The notes: generated by a model from the letters alone, not told the origin. A stretch of 64,000 nucleotides of DNA from Amycolatopsis sp. 195334CR (GCF_017309385.1 NZ_JAFJMJ010000001.1:4402001-4466000), one strand, 5' to 3'; counted from the first letter of the stretch, positions 7,903 through 17,009 are shown. Made by a program: numbers and translations.

Positions 7903-8790
7903 ATGATGGACCTTCGACGGGTACAGGTGCTGCGGGTGCTGGCCGATCGGGGCACGGTCACCGCGGCGGCCGAAGCCCTCTACGTGACGCCCTCGGCGGT
8001 GTCGCAGCAACTCCGCGCGCTGGCCGACGAACTCGGCGTCGAACTGCTCGTCCGCGACGGTCGCCGCGTGCGCCTGACCGCCGCCGCGCACGCGCTCCTG
8101 GAGCACGCCGACGCGTTGCAGGAACACTGGGAACGCGCTCGCGCGGATCTCGGCGGGTCCCGCCGGACCCTGCGCTTCTGCGGGGTTTCCTCGGCCGTCG
8201 CCGCGTTGCTTTCGCCTGTCGCGGCGGCCATGCACGCCCGCGATCCGCGACGCCGCATCGAGTTGATCGAGGAAGAGAGTGAGGAGTGCTTCCGCCTCCT
8301 GCTCGCCGAACAGGCGGATCTCGCGGTGGTCCTGCCGACCCCGGCGAGCCCGCCGGTCGACGATCCCCGCTTCGAGCAACGGGTGCTGCACGAGGACCCG
8401 CAGGATCTGCTGGTGCCCACCGGCCATCCGCTCGCCGGGCGTCGCGCGGTCACGCTCGCCGACGCCGCCGCCGAGCGCTGGATCGTCAAACCCCGCGAGA
8501 ACGACACGTACGACCTGTTGCTCTCGGCCTGCGCGGCGGCGGGGTTCACGCCCGCGATCGCGCACCAGGTGAAGGAGTGGTTCGCCATCTCGCGGCTGGT
8601 GGCCGACGGGCTCGGGGTCTGCCTGCTGCCCAGGATCGTGCCGATCCCCGCCGAGCACGCGGTGACCAGGGTGCCGCTGACCGGGAACCCGCGACCGGTC
8701 CGGCGGCTGATCGCCTGCCTGCGGCGGGGCAGCGCCGGTCAGCCGGATCTCGCCGAAGCGCTGGCCGTGCTGGACGGGGTCGTGATATAG
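7903..8790 (+). CDS. LysR-family transcriptional regulator
   Basis: A 295-residue LysR regulator. The N-terminal helix-turn-helix (DLRRVQVLRVLADRGTVTAAAEALYVTPSAVSQQLRALADELGVELLVRDGRRVRLT) occupies residues 3-60, followed by a linker helix. A two-lobed ligand-binding domain follows from about residue 88 (LRFCGVSSAVAALL) to the end. It is divergent from, and probably controls, the EamA exporter. The next gene downstream starts 46 bp after its stop, but a pair of palindromes lies between them, so that gene may be under separate control. Confidence 0.92.
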   Translation: MMDLRRVQVLRVLADRGTVTAAAEALYVTPSAVSQQLRALADELGVELLVRDGRRVRLTAAAHALLEHADALQEHWERARADLGGSRRTLRFCGVSSAVAALLSPVAAAMHARDPRRRIELIEEESEECFRLLLAEQADLAVVLPTPASPPVDDPRFEQRVLHEDPQDLLVPTGHPLAGRRAVTLADAAAERWIVKPRENDTYDLLLSACAAAGFTPAIAHQVKEWFAISRLVADGLGVCLLPRIVPIPAEHAVTRVPLTGNPRPVRRLIACLRRGSAGQPDLAEALAVLDGVVI

Positions 8791-8822
8791 CTTTGTAAGC
8801 AAAGATGATTTGCTGGCAAAGC
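8791..8822. promoter_or_regulatory. Two short palindromes upstream of the NmrA-like gene
   Basis: CTTTG-TAAG-CAAAG (8791-8804), immediately after the LysR stop codon, is followed by TTTGC-TG-GCAAA (8811-8822). The two AT-rich dyads share the half-site TTTGC/GCAAA and lie about one to two helical turns apart, 15-45 bp before the ATG at 8837. They look like an operator pair for a dimeric regulator, possibly of the HxlR or MarR kind often found with NmrA-like oxidoreductases. No such regulator gene is adjacent. Confidence 0.45.
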
Positions 8823-8836
8823 AAAGGGAGTCCAGG

Positions 8837-9682
8837 ATGACCGTTCTTGTCACCGGCGCGCGCGGCAACATCGGCAGCAGGCTGGTCGCCGAACTGGCCA
8901 GACGTCGCCACCCGGTGCGCGCGTCGGCCCGCGACCTCACCGGGCTGGTGCTGCCCGATGGTGTCGAGCCCGTGCGGCTGGACCTGCTTGAACCGCACAA
9001 CGCCGAGGCCGCGCTGGCCGGGGTCGACGCGATCTTCCTGTACCCGACCCGGACCGCGCCGACGGAATTCCTTGCGGCGGCGGAGAAAGCCGGGGTTCGG
9101 TACGTGGTGCTGCTGTCCTCTCCGGACGTTTTCGAAGGCGCGCCGGACAACCCAATCCGCCGCGGCCACCTCGCCGCGGAACGGGCGGTGCGGGAGTCGG
9201 GCCTGCGGCACACGGTGATCTACCCCGGCTGGCTGGCCAGCGACGCGCGCCGGGACTGGGGTGAGCAGATCCGCACCGGCGACCGCGTCGGCATCGCCCA
9301 TCCGGAAGGGCAGTTCACCCCGATCCACGAGGACGACATCGCCGAGGTGGTGGCCGAACTGCTCACCACCGATCGCTACCACGGGCACTCGCTCACGCTC
9401 ACCGGGCCGGAATCGCTGAGCCAGGCGGAAATCGTCGCGGTGCTGGCCGAGGAACTGGGCCGTCCGATCGCGGTCGAGGCGCTGACCAGGCAGCAGGCGC
9501 ACGACCGTCGTGAACCATGGATGCCCGAGGCGATCCTGGACCACTTGATCACCGTCGCCGAGCGGGCGGGCGCCATGCCGGCGCCGGTGAACAACACGGT
9601 CGAGCGGTTCACCGGGCACCCGCCGCGCACGTTCCGGCAGTGGGCGGCCGAGCACAAGGAGCACTTCTCGGCAAAGGGTTGA
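8837..9682 (+). CDS. NmrA-like NAD(P)-binding oxidoreductase
   Basis: A 281-residue atypical short-chain dehydrogenase. The N-terminal VLVTGARGNIGSRLVAELARR is a GxxGxxG dinucleotide-binding loop. The region continues with VDAIFLYPT and VVLLSSPDVFEG but has no Tyr-x-x-x-Lys catalytic pair, as in NmrA/QOR2-like proteins that sense or use NAD(P)H. The ATG at 8837 is preferred because AAAGGGAG lies 9-14 bases upstream; an in-frame TTG at 8810 is less likely. The role (quinone reduction, redox sensing or secondary metabolism) cannot be decided. Confidence 0.85.
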   Translation: MTVLVTGARGNIGSRLVAELARRRHPVRASARDLTGLVLPDGVEPVRLDLLEPHNAEAALAGVDAIFLYPTRTAPTEFLAAAEKAGVRYVVLLSSPDVFEGAPDNPIRRGHLAAERAVRESGLRHTVIYPGWLASDARRDWGEQIRTGDRVGIAHPEGQFTPIHEDDIAEVVAELLTTDRYHGHSLTLTGPESLSQAEIVAVLAEELGRPIAVEALTRQQAHDRREPWMPEAILDHLITVAERAGAMPAPVNNTVERFTGHPPRTFRQWAAEHKEHFSAKG

Positions 9683-9713
9683 TCGGACCGGGCACCTCCC
9701 CGACGATGAGGGG

Positions 9714-10835
9714 ATGACTCCGCGCGAGACTCCGCCGTTCCGTGCCGATCACGTGGGCAGCCTGCTGCGCCCGCCCGCACTCCGGACCGCCCGCGCGAGA
9801 GCCGCGACCGGGGAGATCGGCGCGGTCGAACTGCGGGCCACCGAGGACGACGCGATCCGCGAGGTGGTCGAGTTGCAACGCGCCGCCGGGCTGCGGTCGG
9901 CCACCGACGGGGAGTTCCGCCGCGGTTCGTGGCACATGGACTTCATCTACCGGCTGCGCGGCATCGGCAAGAGCGACGAGCAACTGCACGTCACCTTCCA
10001 CAACGAGCAGGGCGATCTCGAGTTCAGCCCGTCGGCCTTCCGGGTGAACCAGAAGATCGGGCTGGACGAGGTCGTCTTCGCCGACGACTTCACCTACCTG
10101 GAGTCCATTGTGGACGACGCGGTCACGGCGAAGCAGACCATTCCGTCGCCGAGCATGGTCTACTACCGCGGCGGACGGGCCGCGGTGGACCAGACGGTGT
10201 ACCCGGACCTGGAGGAGTTCTACGAGGACCTGGCCACCGCCTACCGCCAGCAGATCGCCGGCCTGGCCGGGCTCGGCTGCACGTACCTCCAGTTGGACGA
10301 CACCAGCCTCGCCTACCTGAACGACCCCGAGCAGCGCGCGATGATCGCCAGCATCGGCGGTGACCCGGACAAGCAGCACGTGCGCAACATCGCCACGATG
10401 AACGCCGCCCTGCGCGACCGGCCCGAGGGGCTGCGCGTGACCACGCACCTGTGCCGCGGCAACTTCCGCTCGTCGTGGGTCGCGGCCGGTGGTTACGACT
10501 TCGTCGCCGACGCGTTGTTCAACGAGCTGAACGTGGACGGCTACTTCCTGGAGTTCGACGACGAGCGCTCGGGCGGGTTCGAGCCGCTTCGGTTCGTGCC
10601 CAAGGGAAAGCAGGTCGTGCTCGGCCTGGTCACCACCAAGCGCGGTGAGCTGGAGAGCGTCGATTCCCTGCGCGCCAGGGTGGAGGCCGCGGCGAAGTAC
10701 GTCGATATCGACCAGCTCTGCCTGTCGCCGCAGTGTGGTTTCTCCTCGACCGAGGAGGGCAACGACCTGACCCTCGACGAGCAGAAGGCGAAGCTTGAAC
10801 GCATCGTCGAAACGGCAGCGCTCATCTGGGGTTAG
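9714..10835 (+). CDS. MetE-like (cobalamin-independent methionine synthase II family) protein
   Basis: A 373-residue protein homologous to the C-terminal catalytic half of MetE; it resembles the short YxjG/YxjH-type proteins. Visible features are FRADHVGSLLRP at the start, DGEFRRGSWHMDF, YLQLDDTS, a zinc-ligand candidate THLCRGN and the terminal LSPQCGF with the second cysteine. These His and Cys positions match the zinc site that activates a thiol for methyl transfer. It may methylate homocysteine or another thiol using a methyl donor other than the triglutamate folate. The ATG follows GAGGGG. Confidence 0.85.
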   Translation: MTPRETPPFRADHVGSLLRPPALRTARARAATGEIGAVELRATEDDAIREVVELQRAAGLRSATDGEFRRGSWHMDFIYRLRGIGKSDEQLHVTFHNEQGDLEFSPSAFRVNQKIGLDEVVFADDFTYLESIVDDAVTAKQTIPSPSMVYYRGGRAAVDQTVYPDLEEFYEDLATAYRQQIAGLAGLGCTYLQLDDTSLAYLNDPEQRAMIASIGGDPDKQHVRNIATMNAALRDRPEGLRVTTHLCRGNFRSSWVAAGGYDFVADALFNELNVDGYFLEFDDERSGGFEPLRFVPKGKQVVLGLVTTKRGELESVDSLRARVEAAAKYVDIDQLCLSPQCGFSSTEEGNDLTLDEQKAKLERIVETAALIWG

Positions 10836-10971
10836 GGTGGGGATTCATCCGACTTTCGTCTGGCCGGTTTTGTCGGAAGCCGGTGCTTTTCCGCGGTTCG
10901 CGCGGGATTCGTGACAATCTGTTCCCGCGTCGGCGCAGCTCGTTCCCCTCCCGGTCCCCAAGGAGTGAACC

Positions 10972-12123
10972 GTGCTGTCCAACAAATTCAGAACCGGCTT
11001 GCTGGCCATCGGCGTCGCCGCGCTCGCGGCGGTTTCGGCCTTGCCCGCGGCCCAGGCGTTGCCCTCTGCGCAGGCGCTGCCCGAGCGGACGCTGACCGCC
11101 GGTGAGCAGCGCGTGCTCGACCAGCAGCCGCTCGTCCGCGCGGCGGAGGTGCTGCGCGCCCGGTTGGCCGAAGCAGGCGGCGGTTACGCGGGCATCGTGC
11201 TCGAAACCTCGGATGTGGTGCTGTGGTGGAAAGGCGCGACCACGCCCGCGGTCGAGGAAGCCGTGCGCGCGGCGAGTGCGCATGCGCCGGTTCGCGTCGG
11301 TGAGGCGGCCTACACCGAAGCCGAGCTCGACGCCGCCGCGGATCGCGTGAACCTTTGGCTGCGGCAGAATCCGGAGTCCGGCGCGTACGGCGTGAAGAGC
11401 CCCGGCGACGGCAGCGGACTGGTGCTTGCCGCGAAACCCGGCGTGATGAACACGTTCAGCGCACTGGACGAGGTCGCCGATGTCCCGGTGCGCGTACTGC
11501 ACGAGGAACCGCTGGCGCCGGTGTCCCGCGGTGACGACGCCCCGCCGTGGAAGGGCGGCGCGCGCACCTGGAACCAGACCGCCAGCACCATCTGCACCGC
11601 CGGGTTCGGCGTGCGCAACGGCGCGGGCAACCAGTTCGTGCTGACCGCCGAGCACTGCGGCCAGAACGGGCACCGGATCGCCGACGGCGTCGGCGAGTTC
11701 ATCGGCAACGTCGGCCAGGGCCACAACGACCACGACATCGCGCTCATCCCGACTTCCCAGGCGAGCAACCGGATGTACGTCGGCGGCGGCAACAGCAACA
11801 CCACCGAGCAGGTGCTCGGCTGGACGCACGTCTTCGTCGGCCAGCTGCTCTGCCAGAGCGGGGTGACCAGCGCCGAGCAGACCGGGAACCCGGTGTGCGA
11901 CCTGAAGGTGCTGTTCTTCTGGCAGGACGCCGAGGACCTGGTGGAGGTCGAACAGCAGCAGGGCCAGCCGGGCGCCCGCGGCGGGGACAGCGGTGGCTCG
12001 GTCTACCTGAAGGTCAACGGCGGGGTGCAGGCGGCGGGCACGGTGACCCGGGCGGCCGGACCGCGGATGGGCTTCCAGGACTTCGCCACCGCCAACGCCG
12101 ACTTCGGCGTCTACATCCCCTGA
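10972..12123 (+). CDS. Secreted S1-family serine protease (streptogrisin-like)
   Basis: A 383-residue pre-pro-protease. The GTG start follows AAGGAG, then comes a signal peptide (residues 1-30, ending near AQA) and a helical propeptide of about 150 residues with the alpha-lytic-protease-type segment around ADRVNLWL. The catalytic domain shows the triad: His in LTAEHCG, Asp in HNDHDIALI and Ser in RGGDSGGSVYL. Cysteines around the His (TICTAGF/EHCG) probably form a disulfide. It is secreted and self-processing by analogy to streptogrisins; specificity was not inferred. Confidence 0.92.
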   Translation: MLSNKFRTGLLAIGVAALAAVSALPAAQALPSAQALPERTLTAGEQRVLDQQPLVRAAEVLRARLAEAGGGYAGIVLETSDVVLWWKGATTPAVEEAVRAASAHAPVRVGEAAYTEAELDAAADRVNLWLRQNPESGAYGVKSPGDGSGLVLAAKPGVMNTFSALDEVADVPVRVLHEEPLAPVSRGDDAPPWKGGARTWNQTASTICTAGFGVRNGAGNQFVLTAEHCGQNGHRIADGVGEFIGNVGQGHNDHDIALIPTSQASNRMYVGGGNSNTTEQVLGWTHVFVGQLLCQSGVTSAEQTGNPVCDLKVLFFWQDAEDLVEVEQQQGQPGARGGDSGGSVYLKVNGGVQAAGTVTRAAGPRMGFQDFATANADFGVYIP

Positions 12124-12126
12124 GCC

Positions 12127-12558
12127 TCAGGCGCCGGTGGTCGAACCGGGCCGGACGATCATCAGCACCACGACCACCGCCCACAGCAGGTTGAACACAC
12201 CGGTGAGCATGCTGAGCCGGGTCGCCAAGCGGCCCGGCTCGGCCTGTTCCGGCAGGTCGAGCAGCTTGCGCTGACCGGGCAGGATGGCCGCCACCAGTAT
12301 CCCGGCCGCGGCCGCGGTGAGCACCACCGAGACCAGCAGCCAGACATCGGTGAGCACGCCGAGCGCGGCGCCGGTGGCCACGCCGAACACCGGGACCGCG
12401 ATGCCGACCACGGTGTACCCGCGGCAGATCCGGTGCAGCAGCGCGCCCCCGCCGCCCTCGGCGCGCGCGTAGCGGGGGAACAGGGACGCGGCCACGGCGA
12501 TCGGCCCGACCACCAGGATCGCCGCGAGCACGTGCACGGACAGCAGGAACTTGGTCAA
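12127..12558 (-). CDS. Four-helix integral membrane protein (DUF2269-like)
   Basis: This encodes 143 residues with four hydrophobic helices (LLSVHVLAAILVVGPIAVAASL; YTVVGIAVPVFGVATGAALG; WLLVSVVLTAAAAGILVAAILPG; FNLLWAVVVVLMIVRPG). A TTG start at 12558 is chosen because GAGG lies 8 bases upstream and no ATG or GTG fits. The first-helix HV and the compact layout resemble DUF2269-type membrane proteins, whose function is unknown. It is divergent from a PadR regulator, which probably represses it. Its stop is 4 bp from the end of the convergent protease gene. Confidence 0.7.
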   Translation of the reverse strand: MTKFLLSVHVLAAILVVGPIAVAASLFPRYARAEGGGGALLHRICRGYTVVGIAVPVFGVATGAALGVLTDVWLLVSVVLTAAAAGILVAAILPGQRKLLDLPEQAEPGRLATRLSMLTGVFNLLWAVVVVLMIVRPGSTTGA

Positions 12559-12569
12559 GGGAGTAACCT

Positions 12570-12625
12570 CGCTACATGTAGGCAGCCAATATGTACCCTT
12601 CCTACTGCATTTATGGGTAGGCTGT
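12570..12625. promoter_or_regulatory. Candidate PadR operator region
   Basis: Between the divergent membrane-protein and PadR genes lie TACATGTA (12573-12580, palindromic), an outer pair TACAT (12573-12577) and ATGTA (12591-12595), and CCTAC (12603-12607) with GTAGG (12617-12621). PadR regulators typically bind ATGT/ACAT dyads, so this is the likely autoregulatory operator. Position and symmetry are the only evidence. Confidence 0.5.
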
Positions 12626-12631
12626 CTACTC

Positions 12632-12952
12632 ATGAGGGCGGACGCGGTGCGCGGGCACCTGGACGGGTTGCTGCTCGCGGTGCTCGAACCGGGGCCGCTG
12701 CACGGGTACGCGATCATCGCCGCGGTGCAGCAGCGCAGCGCCGGCGCGCTGGAACTGCGCACCGGCACCATCTACCCGGCGCTGAACCGGCTCGAGCGGA
12801 TCGGCCTGCTGCGCAGCGGCTGGCAGTCGGTCGGCGAGCGCAAGCGCCGGTGCTACGAGCTGACCGACGCGGGCAGGCGCGCACTGGCCGACGAACGCAC
12901 CGGCTGGGCCGAGTTCACCACCGCGATCGGCTCGGTGCTCAACCCGTCATGA
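12632..12952 (+). CDS. PadR-family transcriptional regulator
   Basis: A 106-residue PadR repressor of the short (class s2) type. It has RGHLDGLLLAVLEPGPLHGYAIIAAVQQRSAGALELRTGTIYPALNRLERIGLL as the winged helix, ending in a C-terminal dimerisation helix. The ATG at 12632 starts the canonical helix. Its TGA stop overlaps the ATG of the next gene (ATGA at 12949), so the two are translationally coupled. PadR proteins of this class commonly control an adjacent membrane or ABC permease gene. Confidence 0.92.
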   Translation: MRADAVRGHLDGLLLAVLEPGPLHGYAIIAAVQQRSAGALELRTGTIYPALNRLERIGLLRSGWQSVGERKRRCYELTDAGRRALADERTGWAEFTTAIGSVLNPS

Positions 12953-13581
12953 GTGAAGACCCCGTCGAGGAGTACGCCGTCGCGCTGGCGGACGCGTTGC
13001 ACGGGCCCGCGCGCGCCAAGGCCAGGATGGTCGGGGAGATCCGCGACGGGTTGGCCGACGCGATCACCGAGCACACCGCGGCCGGGGTGCCGCACCGGCA
13101 GGCCGTCGAAGCCGCGGTGCGCGAGTTCGGCACGGTCGAGGAACTGGTGCCCAGTTGCCAGCGCGAGCTGACCATCGGGCAGACCAGGGCCACCTCGCGG
13201 GTGGTGGCGCTGACCGTGCCGGTGCTGATCGTCTGCTGGCTGGCGGTGTGGAGCGGTCGGGAACTGCCCGAGGCCGCGCAGGTGCTGGCCGCGGTCGCGG
13301 TGGTCGCCGTGCTGGCGGCCGGGATCACCCTGGCCACCACCGGCGCGCTCGCGCGGCGGCTGCCGATGCCGCCGCTCCTGCCGCTGGTGGCCGCGTGGAC
13401 CGGGACCACCGCGAGCGTGGCGATGCCGCTGGCCACCGTGGTGCTCGTGTTCGCGGCATCTGAGCACCGAGCCTGGCCGCTGGTGCTGCCCGCCGCGGTG
13501 CTCAGCGTGGTTTCCCACGGGGTGGTGGCGGCTTCGGCCCGTGCCTGCCGCCAGTGCGCCCGTCAGCTCAGCGCGTCGTAG
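12949..13581 (+). CDS. Membrane protein with permease-prefix domain
   Basis: A 210-residue protein. The N-terminal ~75 residues (PVEEYAVALADALHGPARAKARMVGEIRDGLADAITEHTAAG...AVREFGTVEELVPSCQRE) form the helical 'permease prefix domain 1' often found after PadR genes. About four or five hydrophobic helices follow and no ABC permease domain is visible. The ATG overlaps the PadR stop by 4 bp. Function is unknown; PadR-associated proteins of this kind may act in membrane-stress responses. Its 3' end overlaps the convergent serine-hydrolase gene by 19 bp. Confidence 0.75.
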   Translation: MSEDPVEEYAVALADALHGPARAKARMVGEIRDGLADAITEHTAAGVPHRQAVEAAVREFGTVEELVPSCQRELTIGQTRATSRVVALTVPVLIVCWLAVWSGRELPEAAQVLAAVAVVAVLAAGITLATTGALARRLPMPPLLPLVAAWTGTTASVAMPLATVVLVFAASEHRAWPLVLPAAVLSVVSHGVVAASARACRQCARQLSAS

Positions 13582-14702
13582 ACCGCCTTGGCGTAGGCCG
13601 CGCTGCGGTCCGAGCCGATGATGCCCGGGGCCATCCGGTTCATCATGTAGGTCAGCGTCATCCGGCGCTCCAGGTCCATGATCACCATCGAGCCGCCCCA
13701 GCCGCCCCAGAAGCAGATGCGGCCGTCCGGGATCCACGGCAGCACGTCCAGTCGCGGCAGCCCGAAGCCGATGCCCCAGCGCAACGGGATGCCGAGGCCG
13801 AGGTCCACCCCGTTGGCCTGCTCGTCGAAGATCAGCTCGATGGTGTCCCGGCCGAGCAACCGCACGCCGTCGACCGTGCCGCCGCGGGGGATCACCGAGA
13901 GCAGGCGCGCCAGCGAACGCGCGTTGCCGTGGCCGTTGACCGCGCCGAGATCGGCCTTCCGCCAGGCCGCGGTGTTGGCGACGCTCGCGTCGATCGCCGG
14001 TCCGGTCAGGGTTTTCACCATGATGTTGTCCGGGCCGAGCGCGGCGAAGTCCAGTGCCAAGGCCGGTGGCGGCACCACGTCGGCGATCCGGTGCCAGTCC
14101 TTTTCCTCGGCGCCCAGCCGGAAATCGGCCTCCAGCGGTCCGGCGAGCTCATCGGCGACGAACTGCTTCAGCGGCTTCCCGCTGACCCGGCGGACCACCT
14201 CGCCGATCAGGTGCCCGAAGTTCGACGCGTGGTAACCCGAGGCCGTGCCGGGCTCCCACCACGGCGCCTGCGCGGCCATCCGGGCGGCCGCCCCGGCGAC
14301 GTCGTAGAGGTCCTCGACGGTGGCGGGCTGCTCCAGGCCGGACACCCCGGAGGTGTGCGAGAGCAGGTGCCGGACCTCGACGTTCTCCTTGCCGTTCGCG
14401 GCGAACTCGGGCCAGTAGCGGGAGACCGGCGCGTAGGGGTCCAGCTGACCGCGGTCGGCGAGCACCAGCGCGGCCAGGCTGGTCACGGTTTTGGTGGAGG
14501 ACCAGACGTTCGTGATGGTGTGCTCGTCCCACGGGGAGCTGCGCGCCTGGTCGCGGAAGCCGCCCCAGAGGTCGACGACGCGCTCGCCGTCGAGGTCGAC
14601 CACCAGCGACGCGCCCAGTTCCTCGCCGGAACCGAGGTTCTCCTCGAAAACCGCGCGGGCGGCGGCGAACCGCGGGTCATGGGTGCCGTGGACCAGGCTC
14701 AT
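13563..14702 (-). CDS. Serine hydrolase of the beta-lactamase (class C-like / EstB) fold
   Basis: A 379-residue cytoplasmic protein with no signal peptide. S-S-T-K at residues 68-71 gives the nucleophile and general base, GYHASN around Tyr157 is the second motif, and FWGGWGGS near the end stands where a KTG-like motif would be. This pattern is that of EstB-type esterases rather than true AmpC enzymes, so ester hydrolysis is more likely than beta-lactam hydrolysis. The ATG at 14702 is preferred over 14708 because GAGGAG then lies 6 bases upstream. It sits 2.5 kb from the cephamycin genes but in its own transcription unit. Confidence 0.85.
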   Translation of the reverse strand: MSLVHGTHDPRFAAARAVFEENLGSGEELGASLVVDLDGERVVDLWGGFRDQARSSPWDEHTITNVWSSTKTVTSLAALVLADRGQLDPYAPVSRYWPEFAANGKENVEVRHLLSHTSGVSGLEQPATVEDLYDVAGAAARMAAQAPWWEPGTASGYHASNFGHLIGEVVRRVSGKPLKQFVADELAGPLEADFRLGAEEKDWHRIADVVPPPALALDFAALGPDNIMVKTLTGPAIDASVANTAAWRKADLGAVNGHGNARSLARLLSVIPRGGTVDGVRLLGRDTIELIFDEQANGVDLGLGIPLRWGIGFGLPRLDVLPWIPDGRICFWGGWGGSMVIMDLERRMTLTYMMNRMAPGIIGSDRSAAYAKAVYDALS

Positions 14703-14776
14703 GATCATCTCCTCGAACGGGGCGGGGTGCCCTCGCTACGCTAAAACCTGACGCCCACGGCACAGGCAAGCCGGGG

Positions 14777-16837
14777 TCAGCCCTCGGTGATGCCGAGTTC
14801 CGCGGCGATCATCGGCTTGAGCGAAGTCGCGTACTCCCGGTTCAGGTGGTCGGCGTCGTAGTAGACGACCACGTTGCCGATCACGCCGTGGCACTGCTTG
14901 GCGTCGCAGAAGTAGTCGGTCAGGTCGATCAGGCCCACGCCGGGGTCCCGGCTGGTGCGCGCGGCCTCGGTGAGCGGGTCCAGCGGTTGCGCGCGCTTGC
15001 GGTCGACCCCGCAGGCCGCCGGGTTGTGCGCGTTGATGCTGACGCAGTCGGGCTGGCGGACGTCCCCGTTGAGCGGCGGGTCGGCGAGCACGTACACCTT
15101 GGCACCCGCCCCGGTCCACGCGCTCCAGTAGGTGCCGAGGCCTTCGCGGTACTGCGCCAGCTGTGACCGGCCGCTGCCGTCGTCGGCGGTTTCCTGCCTG
15201 GCGTAGAACGAGGTGAACACGTACGCGGGGCGTTCGGCGGCGATCGACGAGGCCAGGTCGCGCGACCAGTGCGTGCACTCCGGCACCTCGTCGGAGTCGC
15301 GGGGGTTGCCCCGGAAGCCGCGGTAGGAGATGTCGGCCATCGGGCAGGCGCCGAGCAGCCCGAGCTTGACCACCCAGCCGTGCTCGCGGGCCAGTTCGAA
15401 CAGCGGGGCCTGCCACTGCTGCGCGTGCGAGTCGCCGACCAGCCAGGCGACCTTCGGCCGGGGCGTGCCGCCGCTGAAGTCGCAGACGCTGACGGTCTTC
15501 GTGTCGCCGGCCAGGTGCGTGTCGAGCCACTCACCGCATTCGGGCGGGCGCTGGTGGTACTCGCTCGACGGGCCGAGGTAGGGCACCTTGGCCGGGCCGA
15601 ACGGCGCTTCGCACCCGCTGTCCGGTGCGAGGGCGGCCGCGCCGTGGCAGACCTTCACCGTGTCGCGCTTCGCGGCCAGTTCGCTCTCCGCGACCTCGTC
15701 GTCGTAGGCCCAGGTGAGGCTGGTCGAAGCCAGCGCGATCACCGCCATGCCGGCGACCACCGCGGTGAAGGTGGCCCGCGCGCTGCGTGCCAGCGGCTGC
15801 CAGCTCAGGCCGCGGTCCTCCACGAAGCGCTTGGTCAGCCAGGCCAGCAGCACGGACACCGCCAGCAGGCCCAACTGCTGCCACAGCGACAGGCGCGCCG
15901 AACCGAGCACGAACGGCGCGAGCACGATCAACGGCCAGTGCCACAAATAGAGCGAATAGCTGATGCCACCGAGGAACTGCACCGGACGTGCGGCGGTGAC
16001 CCTGGTGTGCCACTGGTCCCCGGGCCGCGTACCGCCCAGGATGACCAGTCCGGTGCCGACCGTGGGCAGCAGCGCCAGCCAGCCGGGGAACGGGCTGGCG
16101 TGGTCGAAGAACACCGCCGAACCGAGGATCAGCGCGAACCCCGCGGCCGAGGCGAGCGCGCGTTCCCGCTTCAGCAGCGGGATCTTCAGCGCGCACAAGG
16201 CGAGCAGCGCGCCGATCGCGAACTCCCAGACGCGGACCGGGGTGACGAAGTAGGCCGCCTCCTTCGAGGTGGCGGTGAGGTAGACGCAGTAGGCCAGCGA
16301 GGCGGCCCCGGCGATGGCGATCCCGGTGGTCATCGCGCGCCACCCGCGCACGCGGAACAGCAGCAGCAACAGCAGCGGCCAGCAGAGGTAGAACTGCTCC
16401 TCCACCGACAGCGACCAGTAGTGCTGGGCCAGGCTCGCCGAGGCGGACAACGCCGAGTAGTCGACGGAATTGGCCGCCAGCAACCAGTTCTGCACGTAGA
16501 AGGCGCTGGCCAGGATCTCCTGCGCGTTCGTTTCCCAGCGCGGGAACGGGAGCACGAAGTAGGCGGCCAGCAGGCTGAAGAAGAGCACCAGCAGGGCCGC
16601 GGGCAGCAGCCGCCGCGCGCGGCGCGCGTAGAACTTCCCGAGCCGGATGCGGCCGGTGCGGCCCACCTCGCGGCCGAGGTGGGAGGTGATCAGGAAGCCG
16701 GAGATCACGAAGAAGACGTCCACGCCGACGTACCCGCCGGTCAGCCCCGTCGGCCAGAGGTGGTTGAACACCACCGCGAGCACCGCGATCGCCCGCAGCG
16801 CCTGGATGTCGGTGCGGAAAGGGGTCTGGGTCGCCAA
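14777..16837 (-). CDS. OafA-like membrane acyltransferase with SGNH domain
   Basis: A 686-residue protein. The N-terminal half is an acyltransferase-3 membrane domain of about ten helices, starting FRTDIQALRAIAVLAVVFNHLW with its conserved histidine. The C-terminal half is an extracytoplasmic SGNH-hydrolase-like domain with WLVGDSHAQQW (nucleophile Ser) and YYDADHLN (Asp and His). Such proteins O-acetylate cell-surface polysaccharides or glycolipids. TTG at 16837 is the most likely start; a CTG at 16840 and further upstream codons are possible, so the N-terminus is uncertain. Upstream is the 161-bp palindrome, which separates this gene from the cephamycin operon on the same strand. Confidence 0.88.
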   Translation of the reverse strand: MATQTPFRTDIQALRAIAVLAVVFNHLWPTGLTGGYVGVDVFFVISGFLITSHLGREVGRTGRIRLGKFYARRARRLLPAALLVLFFSLLAAYFVLPFPRWETNAQEILASAFYVQNWLLAANSVDYSALSASASLAQHYWSLSVEEQFYLCWPLLLLLLFRVRGWRAMTTGIAIAGAASLAYCVYLTATSKEAAYFVTPVRVWEFAIGALLALCALKIPLLKRERALASAAGFALILGSAVFFDHASPFPGWLALLPTVGTGLVILGGTRPGDQWHTRVTAARPVQFLGGISYSLYLWHWPLIVLAPFVLGSARLSLWQQLGLLAVSVLLAWLTKRFVEDRGLSWQPLARSARATFTAVVAGMAVIALASTSLTWAYDDEVAESELAAKRDTVKVCHGAAALAPDSGCEAPFGPAKVPYLGPSSEYHQRPPECGEWLDTHLAGDTKTVSVCDFSGGTPRPKVAWLVGDSHAQQWQAPLFELAREHGWVVKLGLLGACPMADISYRGFRGNPRDSDEVPECTHWSRDLASSIAAERPAYVFTSFYARQETADDGSGRSQLAQYREGLGTYWSAWTGAGAKVYVLADPPLNGDVRQPDCVSINAHNPAACGVDRKRAQPLDPLTEAARTSRDPGVGLIDLTDYFCDAKQCHGVIGNVVVYYDADHLNREYATSLKPMIAAELGITEG

Positions 16838-17009
16838 CAGGTCATCTTTCTCGGCTCGCGGGCGGGGCAGGGGGTCATCCAACCGGACGGGGGCGCGTGG
16901 ACGCGAATTTCCTTGCTGTGAGTAGGTCCACACCGCTCGCGGGCAACCTTTTCCCGCGTGTGCGAACGGTTATCGCCGCCGCCACGCGTGGCTATCGCCG
17001 CTGGTGGCC

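Noticed and set aside
13563..14702. Serine hydrolase as a class C beta-lactamase of the cephamycin cluster
   Set aside because: No signal peptide, EstB-like second and third motifs, and a separate transcription unit; an esterase is more likely.
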